The notes below the pieces were generated by a model. It ran no database searches and had not been told where the DNA came from. It saw nothing but the letters and a program-made list of their open reading frames with translations. Positions 52,630 through 62,186 of a DNA stretch of 64,000 nucleotides are shown here, one piece after another. Position 1 is the stretch's first letter. Every line of letters begins with the position of its first letter. Origin of the DNA: Trichomonas vaginalis G3. Taxonomy: Eukaryota; Parabasalia; Trichomonadida; Trichomonadidae. The position numbers and the translations under genes are program-made. The stretch lies in the NCBI RefSeq assembly GCF_026262505.1, contig NC_067205.1:9424001-9488000 (forward strand), written 5' to 3'.

Positions 52630-53600
52630 TTGATTTTTTAAAAATCAAAAAAATGCCAAAAATCCAAATAGAGCGAATCGATAAACGAGCACAACCGTTT
52701 CCAGGGAGTTTGGATGTTACTCTCGTTCCAAATCGAATCGCTCCATTTGGATGAGGCTTAAAGTTGCTAATTTAAAGCAAAGTACAAAGGCAAGATCAGA
52801 GAACAGAATAGGCCGTCGCTGTCTGCAGCATTCGCTGCCTTTTGCTTTCATGATAATTTTTGGCTGGATAACATAGTTATTCAGCCGATGTTCTCTTTTA
52901 ACAAGGCACTGCAAAGCCCTGCAGACCATATACTCCCAATATTCAGCCAGCAACGCCCTGTCGTGCCTTGTTTTGTCGCTAAGTTTGGTTATAATTTCCC
53001 AATCAGACCAAACTTAGCGACGAAAGCGAAGGATAACTGCGACTTCGAACAGCAGAATAAGCACCTGCTGTTAGTCGCCGTTATCCTTCTCTGTCTACTA
53101 GAAAGCTGGGACAAAGTTTCCCAGCTATCTAGTAGAAACTCAAGGTTATGGGGTACTAATATATAATCAGTGCCCCCACAGCCTTTAGGTTCTTAGAAAA
53201 AAAAGAGAAAACTTGCTCGCAATTGTTCCGCATTGAGAGCAAATTTCCTCTTTTCAAGGGAGGAATTGCTCCTTATGAGGTACACAGTATGAGTACATAC
53301 CTCATAAGGAGCAATTCCTCCTAGATGTCTGGGAAACTTTGAATTAGTTATCTTTTCAAGAAAGTTTCCCAGCTATCTAATAGAAACTAAAGGCTGCTAG
53401 GTACTAATATATAATCAGTGCCTCATAGCCTTTAGATTTTTATCAAAAACGAGAAAACTTGTTCGAAATGATAAACAATTTCGAGCAAGTTTTCTCGTTT
53501 TAACGGAGGAGTTGCTTCTTATGAGGTACACAGTATGAGTATATACCTCACTTTTTTGTAAAATGTCCGTCACTCAAATTGTGGAGAGAGAAGGACATTT
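52630..53600. repeat. Chain of about 15 adjacent inverted repeats (hairpin array)
   Basis: Consecutive stems with left/right arms: 52630-52648; 52664-52689/52722-52750; 52774-52792/52836-52848; 52862-52872/52876-52886; 52900-52909/52963-52972; 52975-52989/53007-53021 (15 of 15); 53028-53044/53073-53089 with an inner 8-bp stem; 53094-53111/53119-53136 (17 of 18); an imperfect AAGG/CCTT stem at about 53142-53177; an imperfect one at 53193-53255; 53259-53282/53298-53321 (24 of 24); 53322-53340/53361-53379; 53387-53395/53427-53435; 53446-53469/53478-53501 (23 of 24, the exception a G-T pair); 53522-53528/53544-53550; 53561-53568/53593-53600. Two diverged tandem units of about 247 bp cover 53113-53550. 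No protein is supported. It lies between the promoter side of the 442-residue gene and the 3' end of an ABC transporter gene. Confidence 0.85.
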
Positions 53601-53707
53601 GTATTATTAACAAATTATTTTCAAGGATCAAGAACGAAATACATTTAATTAATTAAAATTAAAAGCAATTCATCTCTAGAATTCTTGTTGAAATGTGTAA
53701 TAGCATA

Positions 53708-55699
53708 TTAGTGTTCATTTTTGCTGGAATTTGTAATAGAGTAACTGTATTCATCAGGAGATTCAGCATTATTGCCTATCTTTTTTCCATCAATATGCAT
53801 ATCGGAATAATTGGTATCCTCATTATTTTTTACATTTTCTTTCTGTTTCTTGGCTTCTTCTTTCTGAAGTTGGCGTTTGACAAGGTTGAAGTAGAAGCCT
53901 TGTGCGGCAACAAGTGATTCGTGGTTGCCTTGTTCCTTGATCTCACCAGCATCGAAGACATAGATAACATTAGCATTCCTGATGGTTGACAATCTGTGTG
54001 CAACAATGATACCGGTGCGTGTCTCGAGAATCTTGTCGAGTGCTGCTTGAACTTTCTTCTCCGACTCACTGTCAAGAGCAGATGTTGCTTCATCACAGAT
54101 CAAGATTGTTGGATCTTTGATGACAGCACGTGCGATAGCAATTCTCTGCTTCTGACCACCTGAAAGTGTGCTGCCACGGTCTCCAACAAGTTGCTGAAGT
54201 TGTTTCTCGAACTTAAGTGTGAACTTCTTTGCATTTGCTGTCTCGAGTGCTGCCCAGACTTCTTCGTCTGTCTTGTTCTTCTCAACACCGTACATGACGT
54301 TCATCTTGACTGTCTCCTGGAACAAGATTGGATCTTGTGAAACTAATGCCATCTTCCTGTGAAGCCAGTGTGGATCTAAGTCTTTGATGTCGTGGCCATC
54401 GATAGTGATCCTTCCTTCAGTGACATCGTAGTATCTCTGGATCAATTGGACACATGTTGACTTGCCACTTCCTGAGTGTCCGACGAGTGCAACACTCTGA
54501 CCTGGTTTGATCTCGAATGAGACATTCTTGAGTGCCATGACTTTTCTTGTTGGATAGCAGAATGAGACATTCTCGAACTTGATGTGACCGATGAATGGTT
54601 CATATGTCTCACCACCATCGAAATTCAACGATGGTTGATAAGCCAACAACTGCATAATTCTTGCACCAGCATGGATAGCTCTCTGTTCAGCGTTGATACC
54701 GTTCATAAGGAGAATTAAACCGAATGAGCCGAACATTGTGAAACCGAAGCAAGAGAATAATTGACCAGCTCCGAATTTGGCATTTTCGCCATTGTCAACC
54801 ATTGTTGCACCATAGTACAGGTCGCCCAAAACAACAGCCCACATTAAAGCTAAGACAATTGTAAACATAAATGTGAGCAAAACAATGATAATACGATCGT
54901 GATTTGCACCAAGTTCTGTTTGTTCGTTGAATCTTCTTTCATCTTCTTCTTCACGGTTGTAGCCTCTAACTGTTCTAACAGCAGCTATTGTTTCTTCGGC
55001 AATTGTCATAGATCTTGCCACATTTCTGAATCTGGCTTGACCATGTCTAGCGATATGTGGATGGAATATGACAACAATAATTGCAACAACAGGGAAAAGG
55101 GCTAAAGCAATTAAGGCAAGTTTCCAATTATAAATGAAAACCAAAATTGTACCAATAACAAACTGGCCACCTTGCTGGAACTGAAGACCTTTCTGTGCAC
55201 CAAAGCATTCTTGGAGAACTGCTGAGTCTTCACCAAGAATTGTAAGCAAGGCACCGATAGGATGTGTATCGTAGAAAGCGACATCATATTTCATGATATT
55301 TGTAAAGATTTCATCACGGATTCTGATAGAAACGTGAGAACCTGCACGAATCCACATGAATGAAGTTAAACCACGGCAGATACCTGTAACAACAGCAACT
55401 GCCGACATAATTGCAAGTAATATACCAATCTTATGAAGTGGATTATTAGATGTTCCGAGGGAATAATCACGCATTTCATTCAAAATGTAACCAAAGATTA
55501 AGTAGTTAAAAATAGGAGTAGCACCAGAGATGATAGCTGGAATAGTTCCCAAGTAAGCCCAAGGATCAGAGAAAAGTACACCGTAGATTTTTCCTCTGGC
55601 TGCATTGTTTTCTTCCCTTGAGAACTTCTGTTGGATGATAAAGGATGAAGCACTCCTAGAGTCGCTCGAAGAGTATTCACTGGAAGCTTGTGGATCCAT
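53708..55699 (-). CDS. ABC half-transporter, ABCB type (subunit A, copy 1)
   Basis: A 663-residue exporter subunit with a six-helix transmembrane domain (about 45-340) and one nucleotide-binding domain: Walker A GHSGSGKST (407-415), Q-loop Gln455, signature LSGGQ (512-516), Walker B ILICDE (532-537), H-loop His568. It is nearly identical to copy 2 (57986-60079) up to residue 621, after which the tails differ. This one ends in a 42-residue Asn/Ser-rich tail with PDEYSYS. It lies head-to-head with a second half-transporter, so the two probably form a heterodimer. The substrate is unknown. Initiator TCATTTTT lies 12-19 bases upstream. Stop is TAA. Confidence 0.92.
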   Translation of the reverse strand: MDPQASSEYSSSDSRSASSFIIQQKFSREENNAARGKIYGVLFSDPWAYLGTIPAIISGATPIFNYLIFGYILNEMRDYSLGTSNNPLHKIGILLAIMSAVAVVTGICRGLTSFMWIRAGSHVSIRIRDEIFTNIMKYDVAFYDTHPIGALLTILGEDSAVLQECFGAQKGLQFQQGGQFVIGTILVFIYNWKLALIALALFPVVAIIVVIFHPHIARHGQARFRNVARSMTIAEETIAAVRTVRGYNREEEDERRFNEQTELGANHDRIIIVLLTFMFTIVLALMWAVVLGDLYYGATMVDNGENAKFGAGQLFSCFGFTMFGSFGLILLMNGINAEQRAIHAGARIMQLLAYQPSLNFDGGETYEPFIGHIKFENVSFCYPTRKVMALKNVSFEIKPGQSVALVGHSGSGKSTCVQLIQRYYDVTEGRITIDGHDIKDLDPHWLHRKMALVSQDPILFQETVKMNVMYGVEKNKTDEEVWAALETANAKKFTLKFEKQLQQLVGDRGSTLSGGQKQRIAIARAVIKDPTILICDEATSALDSESEKKVQAALDKILETRTGIIVAHRLSTIRNANVIYVFDAGEIKEQGNHESLVAAQGFYFNLVKRQLQKEEAKKQKENVKNNEDTNYSDMHIDGKKIGNNAESPDEYSYSITNSSKNEH

Positions 55700-56039
55700 T
55701 ATACAATAATAAAAATGAACCTATCAAATTATGGTTTTCGAAATTGAAAGGAGAAAAAGCCATACCTTTGAATACTCACTCTCAAAAAATTGAATGAACC
55801 AAGTATATAAAAAAATTGATCGAAGATTTTTAGTGGTTATTCGTGCTAATAACTGTACCCTCATCCAAAATAATGAGCGATATCAAGTAAAATTTTGATG
55901 CCTAACCTCACTTTCGCTCAGAATTTGTTGAGAGAAAATAAAATTTTTCTTCACAAAAAAATTGAATTAATCGTATCATTGTGGAGAAAATTGAGAGTAG
56001 TAAAGCATTCAAAGTTACACAGACCATTAATCATTAGTG
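55700..56039. promoter_or_regulatory. Bidirectional promoter of ABC pair, copy 1
   Basis: A 340-base gap between divergent genes, with TCATTTTT on the minus strand (55711-55718) and TCATTAGTG on the plus strand (56031-56039), each just before an ATG. Copy 2 (60080-60419) differs by one base that I noticed. Confidence 0.65.
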
Positions 56040-57807
56040 ATGTCTTCCAAAGGCGTGCTCGATGAAAAAGTAGAAGTTGAAGGTGGCGAGTACTTCAGGA
56101 TCATGAAGTGCTTCGATCGCAGATGGGTATTTGGTATTGCGTTGTTTTTTCTCATTCTGCACAGGTGCAATGCCAATGGTCATGAACGTTTTAATGGGAA
56201 ATATGGCTACAATCATGACTACTTCTGACAACTTCATAGATGCTGTTGTTAAATTAATTATCAAAATGGTTATTTATATTTGCTGCTTCATTGTTGTTTT
56301 CTTGATCCAACACTTTATTGCAGGCTATTCTAATCCATTTTTTATTTCCGATATCAGAAAGCACTTATATAAGAAACTCATGGAATTAGATATTTCATTT
56401 TTCGATCAGAACGAAACAGGTATGTTACTTTCGAGATTTACCAGTGATTGTGCTACATTGAACGAAATTTACATCACAAAGTTTGTACAGGCCTTCCAGA
56501 ACTGCGTACAGGCTGTTGCAGGTATCATTTTGAGCTTTGTCCTCTCATGGCGCGTCACGCTTGCAGTATTCATCGCATATCCATTGTGTGGCTTCGTTTA
56601 TTGGTTCGGCCAAACAAAGATTACAAAACTGTGGAGAGATTATAACCAAAGTACAGCTAATGCAGGCACAAAAGCAGAGCAGGTTATCAATGCTTTCAGA
56701 ACTGTTAAGTCCTTCGATAACGAAATGTACGAAGCTGACCTTTACAGAGAATCATTAGGAACAATTCAGAAAGTTTTCAACAGAGCATCTATCGTTCAAG
56801 GCATTGAAGATGGTACAATTCATATTATCATCCATGCTATGATTGTTTCATTCTTGTACTTCTCATGCTGGATTATTATCAGAAGACCAAACTGGGGAAT
56901 GGAAAACGGTGACCTTATGTCTCTCATGATGTCACTTATCTTCTCCGCTTTAGGTATCTCTGCAACACTTGCACTTGTTGAAGATTTCGATCGTGCCCAA
57001 GTTTCTGCAGCCAAAATCTTAAAGATTCTTGAGGAACCAGTTGAAATCAATCAGCGTGAAGGCCAAGAACCAAATGAACCAGTCAAGGGTAAAGTCGAGT
57101 TCAAGAATGTTTGCTTCAAGTACAAAGGAAGAGCAGAATATGCAGTCAAAGATCTCAACTTCACCGTCAATCCAGGTGAAACAGTTGCACTTATTGGTGA
57201 GTCTGGCTGTGGCAAGTCAACAACACTTCAGTTGCTTCAGCGTTTCTACGAGATCGAGAGTGGTGAGATTCTTGTTGATGGTGTCGACATCAGGAAGTGG
57301 TCACCAAAGTACTTGCGCAAGAACATCTCAATTGTTCCACAAGGTCCTGTCTTGTTCACAATGTCAATCAAAGACAACATCCGATATGCAGTTCCAGATG
57401 CAAGTGACAAAGACATTGCAGATGCTGCACAGACGGGAAATGCACATCCATTCATCATGACATTCCCAGAGAACTACAACACACAAGTTGAACCATCATC
57501 ACTCTCCGGTGGTCAGAAGCAACGTATCTGCATCTCACGTGCAATCCTTGTTGGTGCACCAATCTTACTTCTTGATGAAGCCACAGCAGCACTCGACACA
57601 GAGTCCGAGAAACTTGTCCAACAGTCACTTGAAGTTGCACGTAAAGGCAAGACAGCAATTGTTGTTGCACATCGTCTTGCGACCGTCATCAACGCGGACC
57701 GCATTCTTGTTTTCAAAGAAGGTCACATTGTCGAAGAAGGCAAGCATGATGAACTCATGGCCAAGAACGGCATTTATGCAGATCTTGTTCGTTTCCAACT
57801 TCAATAA
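56040..57807 (+). pseudogene. ABC half-transporter (subunit B, copy 1), one-base frameshift
   Basis: It is the duplicate of the intact gene at 60420-62186 and would give 588 residues, but a run of T at 56145-56150 is six long instead of five. This shifts the frame after about codon 36, inside the first membrane helix. From there on the protein is otherwise preserved: Walker A GESGCGKST, signature LSGGQKQR, Walker B ILLLDEATAALD. Differences from copy 2 that I saw are few (Val for Ile before NPGE, Glu for Lys before NYN, Leu for Phe before VFKE). An assembly or sequencing error in the homopolymer is a real alternative. Confidence 0.8.
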
Positions 57808-57823
57808 ATTATTTGAATAAACT

Positions 57824-57985
57824 TTTTTATAAAATCTATATTATTTTGACAAACTATTTTTCGATTAAATGAAAATGAAATATCTTATCTAATCCAAAAT
57901 TCTAATGAAAAAATTGTAAGAAATTTAAAAAACAAAAACTAATTTAATAGAAAAATAGACTTTATAAACTTTATATGAAAAACAA
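57824..57985. other. Unique spacer between the two ABC duplication units
   Basis: This short AT-rich spacer sits between the end of unit 1 and the tail of the subunit A copy 2 gene. It has no counterpart on the other side and includes no gene. Confidence 0.5.
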
Positions 57986-60079
57986 TTACTTCTTATCTTT
58001 TGAGCTGTATGAGTATGAATAACTATACTCTTCATCATCCTTCTTCTTTGATGCTGTTTCAGAATAGCTGTATTCTTCAGGATCTCCTTCTTTCTCCTTC
58101 TTTTCTTCTGGTTTCTTTTCTTCATCTTCTTTCTTTGCTTCTTCAGCAATTTCAGAAGTGGAGTTATTGCCACTTGACTCTTTATTGTCATTGTTGTTTG
58201 CTTTGGCTTCTTCTGCTTCTTTCTGTTTCTTGGCTTCTTCTTTCTGAAGTTGGCGTTTGACAAGGTTGAAGTAGAAGCCTTGTGCGGCAACAAGTGATTC
58301 GTGGTTGCCTTGTTCCTTGATCTCACCAGCATCGAAGACATAGATAACATTAGCATTCCTGATGGTTGACAATCTGTGTGCAACAATGATACCGGTGCGT
58401 GTCTCGAGAATCTTGTCGAGTGCTGCTTGAACTTTCTTCTCCGACTCACTGTCAAGAGCAGATGTTGCTTCATCACAGATCAAGATTGTTGGATCTTTGA
58501 TGACAGCACGTGCGATAGCAATTCTCTGCTTCTGACCACCTGAAAGTGTGCTGCCACGGTCTCCAACAAGTTGCTGAAGTTGTTTCTCGAACTTAAGTGT
58601 GAACTTCTTTGCATTTGCTGTCTCGAGTGCTGCCCAGACTTCTTCGTCTGTCTTGTTCTTCTCAACACCGTACATGACGTTCATCTTGACTGTCTCCTGG
58701 AACAAGATTGGATCTTGTGAAACTAATGCCATCTTCCTGTGAAGCCAGTGTGGATCTAAGTCTTTGATGTCGTGGCCATCGATAGTGATCCTTCCTTCAG
58801 TGACATCGTAGTATCTCTGGATCAATTGGACACATGTTGACTTGCCACTTCCTGAGTGTCCGACGAGTGCAACACTCTGACCTGGTTTGATCTCGAATGA
58901 GACATTCTTGAGTGCCATGACTTTTCTTGTTGGATAGCAGAATGAGACATTCTCGAACTTGATGTGACCGATGAATGGTTCATATGTCTCACCACCATCG
59001 AAATTCAACGATGGTTGATAAGCCAACAACTGCATAATTCTTGCACCAGCATGGATAGCTCTCTGTTCAGCGTTGATACCGTTCATAAGGAGAATTAAAC
59101 CGAATGAGCCGAACATTGTGAAACCGAAGCAAGAGAATAATTGACCAGCTCCGAATTTGGCATTTTCGCCATTGTCAACCATTGTTGCACCATAGTACAG
59201 GTCGCCCAAAACAACAGCCCACATTAAAGCTAAGACGATTGTAAACATAAATGTGAGCAAAACAATGATAATACGATCGTGATTTGCACCAAGTTCTGTT
59301 TGTTCGTTGAATCTTCTTTCATCTTCTTCTTCACGGTTGTAGCCTCTAACTGTTCTAACAGCAGCTATTGTTTCTTCGGCAATTGTCATAGATCTTGCCA
59401 CATTTCTGAATCTGGCTTGACCATGTCTAGCGATATGTGGATGGAATATGACAACAATAATTGCAACAACAGGGAAAAGGGCTAAAGCAATTAAGGCAAG
59501 TTTCCAATTATAAATGAAAACCAAAATTGTACCAATAACAAACTGGCCACCTTGCTGGAACTGAAGACCTTTCTGTGCACCAAAGCATTCTTGGAGAACT
59601 GCTGAGTCTTCACCAAGAATTGTAAGCAAGGCACCGATAGGATGTGTATCGTAGAAAGCGACATCATATTTCATGATATTTGTAAAGATTTCATCACGGA
59701 TTCTGATAGAAACGTGAGAACCTGCACGAATCCACATGAATGAAGTTAAACCACGGCAGATACCTGTAACAACAGCAACTGCTGACATAATTGCAAGTAA
59801 TATACCAATCTTATGAAGTGGATTATTAGATGTTCCGAGGGAATAATCACGCATTTCATTCAAAATGTAACCAAAGATTAAGTAGTTAAAAATAGGAGTA
59901 GCACCAGAGATGATAGCTGGAATAGTTCCCAAGTAAGCCCAAGGATCAGAGAAAAGTACACCGTAGATTTTTCCTCTGGCTGCATTGTTTTCTTCCCTTG
60001 AGAACTTCTGTTGGATGATAAAGGATGAAGCACTCCTAGAGTCGCTCGAAGAGTATTCACTGGAAGCTTGTGGATCCAT
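57986..60079 (-). CDS. ABC half-transporter, ABCB type (subunit A, copy 2)
   Basis: A 697-residue exporter subunit. Residues 1-621 are almost identical to copy 1: transmembrane domain about 45-340, Walker A 407-415, signature LSGGQ 512-516, Walker B 532-537, H-loop His568. The tail is different and longer: Ala/Lys/Glu/Asn-rich, then EEYSYSETAS and DDEEYSYSYSYSS, ending in KDKK. Such charged tails lie in the cytosol and could carry sorting or phosphorylation signals, and the final KDKK resembles a KKxx-type retrieval signal only loosely. It is divergent from the subunit B gene at 60420. Stop is TAA. Confidence 0.92.
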   Translation of the reverse strand: MDPQASSEYSSSDSRSASSFIIQQKFSREENNAARGKIYGVLFSDPWAYLGTIPAIISGATPIFNYLIFGYILNEMRDYSLGTSNNPLHKIGILLAIMSAVAVVTGICRGLTSFMWIRAGSHVSIRIRDEIFTNIMKYDVAFYDTHPIGALLTILGEDSAVLQECFGAQKGLQFQQGGQFVIGTILVFIYNWKLALIALALFPVVAIIVVIFHPHIARHGQARFRNVARSMTIAEETIAAVRTVRGYNREEEDERRFNEQTELGANHDRIIIVLLTFMFTIVLALMWAVVLGDLYYGATMVDNGENAKFGAGQLFSCFGFTMFGSFGLILLMNGINAEQRAIHAGARIMQLLAYQPSLNFDGGETYEPFIGHIKFENVSFCYPTRKVMALKNVSFEIKPGQSVALVGHSGSGKSTCVQLIQRYYDVTEGRITIDGHDIKDLDPHWLHRKMALVSQDPILFQETVKMNVMYGVEKNKTDEEVWAALETANAKKFTLKFEKQLQQLVGDRGSTLSGGQKQRIAIARAVIKDPTILICDEATSALDSESEKKVQAALDKILETRTGIIVAHRLSTIRNANVIYVFDAGEIKEQGNHESLVAAQGFYFNLVKRQLQKEEAKKQKEAEEAKANNNDNKESSGNNSTSEIAEEAKKEDEEKKPEEKKEKEGDPEEYSYSETASKKKDDEEYSYSYSYSSKDKK

Positions 60080-60419
60080 TATACAATAATAAAAATGAAC
60101 CTATCAAATTATGGTTTTCGAAATTGAAAGGAGAAAAAGCCATACCTTTGAATATTCACTCTCAAAAAATTGAATGAACCAAGTATATAAAAAAATTGAT
60201 CGAAGATTTTTAGTGGTTATTCGTGCTAATAACTGTACCCTCATCCAAAATAATGAGCGATATCAAGTAAAATTTTGATGCCTAACCTCACTTTCGCTCA
60301 GAATTTGTTGAGAGAAAATAAAATTTTTCTTCACAAAAAAATTGAATTAATCGTATCATTGTGGAGAAAATTGAGAGTAGTAAAGCATTCAAAGTTACAC
60401 AGACCATTAATCATTAGTG
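60080..60419. promoter_or_regulatory. Bidirectional promoter of ABC pair, copy 2
   Basis: Same layout as copy 1: TCATTTTT (60091-60098, minus) and TCATTAGTG (60411-60419, plus) flank the 340 bases shared by the two divergent genes. Confidence 0.65.
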
Positions 60420-62186
60420 ATGTCTTCCAAAGGCGTGCTCGATGAAAAAGTAGAAGTTGAAGGTGGCGAGTACTTCAGGATCATGAAGTGCTTCGATCGC
60501 AGATGGGTATTTGGTATTGCGTTGTTTTTCTCATTCTGCACAGGTGCAATGCCAATGGTCATGAACGTTTTAATGGGAAATATGGCTACAATCATGACTA
60601 CTTCTGACAACTTCATAGATGCTGTTGTTAAATTAATTATCAAAATGGTTATTTATATTTGCTGCTTCATTGTTGTTTTCTTGATCCAACACTTTATTGC
60701 AGGCTATTCTAATCCATTTTTTATTTCCGATATCAGAAAGCACTTATATAAGAAACTCATGGAATTAGATATTTCATTTTTCGATCAGAACGAAACAGGT
60801 ATGTTACTTTCGAGATTTACCAGTGATTGTGCTACATTGAACGAAATTTACATCACAAAGTTTGTACAGGCCTTCCAGAACTGCGTACAGGCTGTTGCAG
60901 GTATCATTTTGAGCTTTGTCCTCTCATGGCGCGTCACGCTTGCAGTATTCATCGCATATCCATTGTGTGGCTTCGTTTATTGGTTCGGCCAAACAAAGAT
61001 TACAAAACTGTGGAGAGATTATAACCAAAGTACAGCTAATGCAGGCACAAAAGCAGAGCAGGTTATCAATGCTTTCAGAACTGTTAAGTCCTTCGATAAC
61101 GAAATGTACGAAGCTGACCTTTACAGAGAATCATTAGGAACAATTCAGAAAGTTTTCAACAGAGCATCTATCGTTCAAGGCATTGAAGATGGTACAATTC
61201 ATATTATCATCCATGCTATGATTGTTTCATTCTTGTACTTCTCATGCTGGATTATTATCAGAAGACCAAACTGGGGAATGGAAAACGGTGACCTTATGTC
61301 TCTCATGATGTCACTTATCTTCTCCGCTTTAGGTATCTCTGCAACACTTGCACTTGTTGAAGATTTCGATCGTGCCCAAGTTTCTGCAGCCAAAATCTTA
61401 AAGATTCTTGAGGAACCAGTTGAAATCAATCAGCGTGAAGGCCAAGAACCAAATGAACCGGTCAAGGGTAAAGTCGAGTTCAAGAACGTTTGCTTCAAGT
61501 ACAAAGGAAGAGCAGAATATGCAGTCAAAGATCTCAACTTCACCATCAATCCAGGTGAAACAGTTGCACTTATTGGTGAGTCTGGCTGTGGCAAGTCAAC
61601 AACACTTCAGTTGCTTCAGCGTTTCTACGAGATCGAGAGTGGTGAGATTCTTGTTGATGGTGTCGACATCAGGAAGTGGTCACCAAAGTACTTGCGCAAG
61701 AACATCTCAATTGTTCCACAAGGTCCTGTCTTGTTCACAATGTCAATCAAAGACAACATCCGATATGCAGTTCCAGATGCAAGTGACAAAGACATTGCAG
61801 ATGCTGCACAGACGGGAAATGCACATCCATTCATCATGACATTCCCAAAGAACTACAACACACAAGTTGAACCATCATCACTCTCCGGTGGTCAGAAGCA
61901 ACGTATCTGCATCTCACGTGCAATCCTTGTTGGTGCACCAATCTTACTTCTTGATGAAGCCACAGCAGCACTCGACACAGAGTCCGAGAAACTTGTCCAA
62001 CAGTCACTTGAAGTTGCACGTAAAGGCAAGACAGCAATTGTTGTTGCACATCGTCTTGCGACCGTCATCAACGCGGACCGCATTTTTGTTTTCAAAGAAG
62101 GTCACATTGTCGAAGAAGGCAAGCATGATGAACTCATGGCCAAGAACGGCATTTATGCAGATCTTGTTCGTTTCCAACTTCAATAA
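60420..62186 (+). CDS. ABC half-transporter, ABCB type (subunit B, copy 2, intact)
   Basis: A 588-residue exporter subunit from the ATG at 60420 (an upstream GTG at 60417 is not needed, since the TCATTAGTG initiator runs up to the ATG). The transmembrane domain is about 28-315. The nucleotide-binding domain has Tyr361 in the A-loop position, Walker A GESGCGKST (386-394), Q-loop Gln434, LSGGQ (488-492), Walker B ILLLDE (508-513) and H-loop His544. All catalytic motifs are intact. It has almost no C-terminal extension, unlike subunit A. Head-to-head with subunit A, it probably forms the other half of a heterodimeric exporter. Stop is TAA. Confidence 0.93.
   Translation: MSSKGVLDEKVEVEGGEYFRIMKCFDRRWVFGIALFFSFCTGAMPMVMNVLMGNMATIMTTSDNFIDAVVKLIIKMVIYICCFIVVFLIQHFIAGYSNPFFISDIRKHLYKKLMELDISFFDQNETGMLLSRFTSDCATLNEIYITKFVQAFQNCVQAVAGIILSFVLSWRVTLAVFIAYPLCGFVYWFGQTKITKLWRDYNQSTANAGTKAEQVINAFRTVKSFDNEMYEADLYRESLGTIQKVFNRASIVQGIEDGTIHIIIHAMIVSFLYFSCWIIIRRPNWGMENGDLMSLMMSLIFSALGISATLALVEDFDRAQVSAAKILKILEEPVEINQREGQEPNEPVKGKVEFKNVCFKYKGRAEYAVKDLNFTINPGETVALIGESGCGKSTTLQLLQRFYEIESGEILVDGVDIRKWSPKYLRKNISIVPQGPVLFTMSIKDNIRYAVPDASDKDIADAAQTGNAHPFIMTFPKNYNTQVEPSSLSGGQKQRICISRAILVGAPILLLDEATAALDTESEKLVQQSLEVARKGKTAIVVAHRLATVINADRIFVFKEGHIVEEGKHDELMAKNGIYADLVRFQLQ

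Noticed and set aside
52717-53166. Two short ORFs inside the hairpin array (minus 52717-52953, plus 52888-53166)
   Set aside because: They follow the arms of the inverted repeats, overlap on opposite strands and show no protein signature.
52630-53600. CRISPR-like array
   Set aside because: The repeats are different hairpins with no constant direct repeat or regular spacers, and the genome is eukaryotic.
57029-57820. Several 70-140-codon ORFs overlapping the ABC genes in other frames
   Set aside because: They are shadows of the ABC coding sequence, and the same shadows recur in the second copy.
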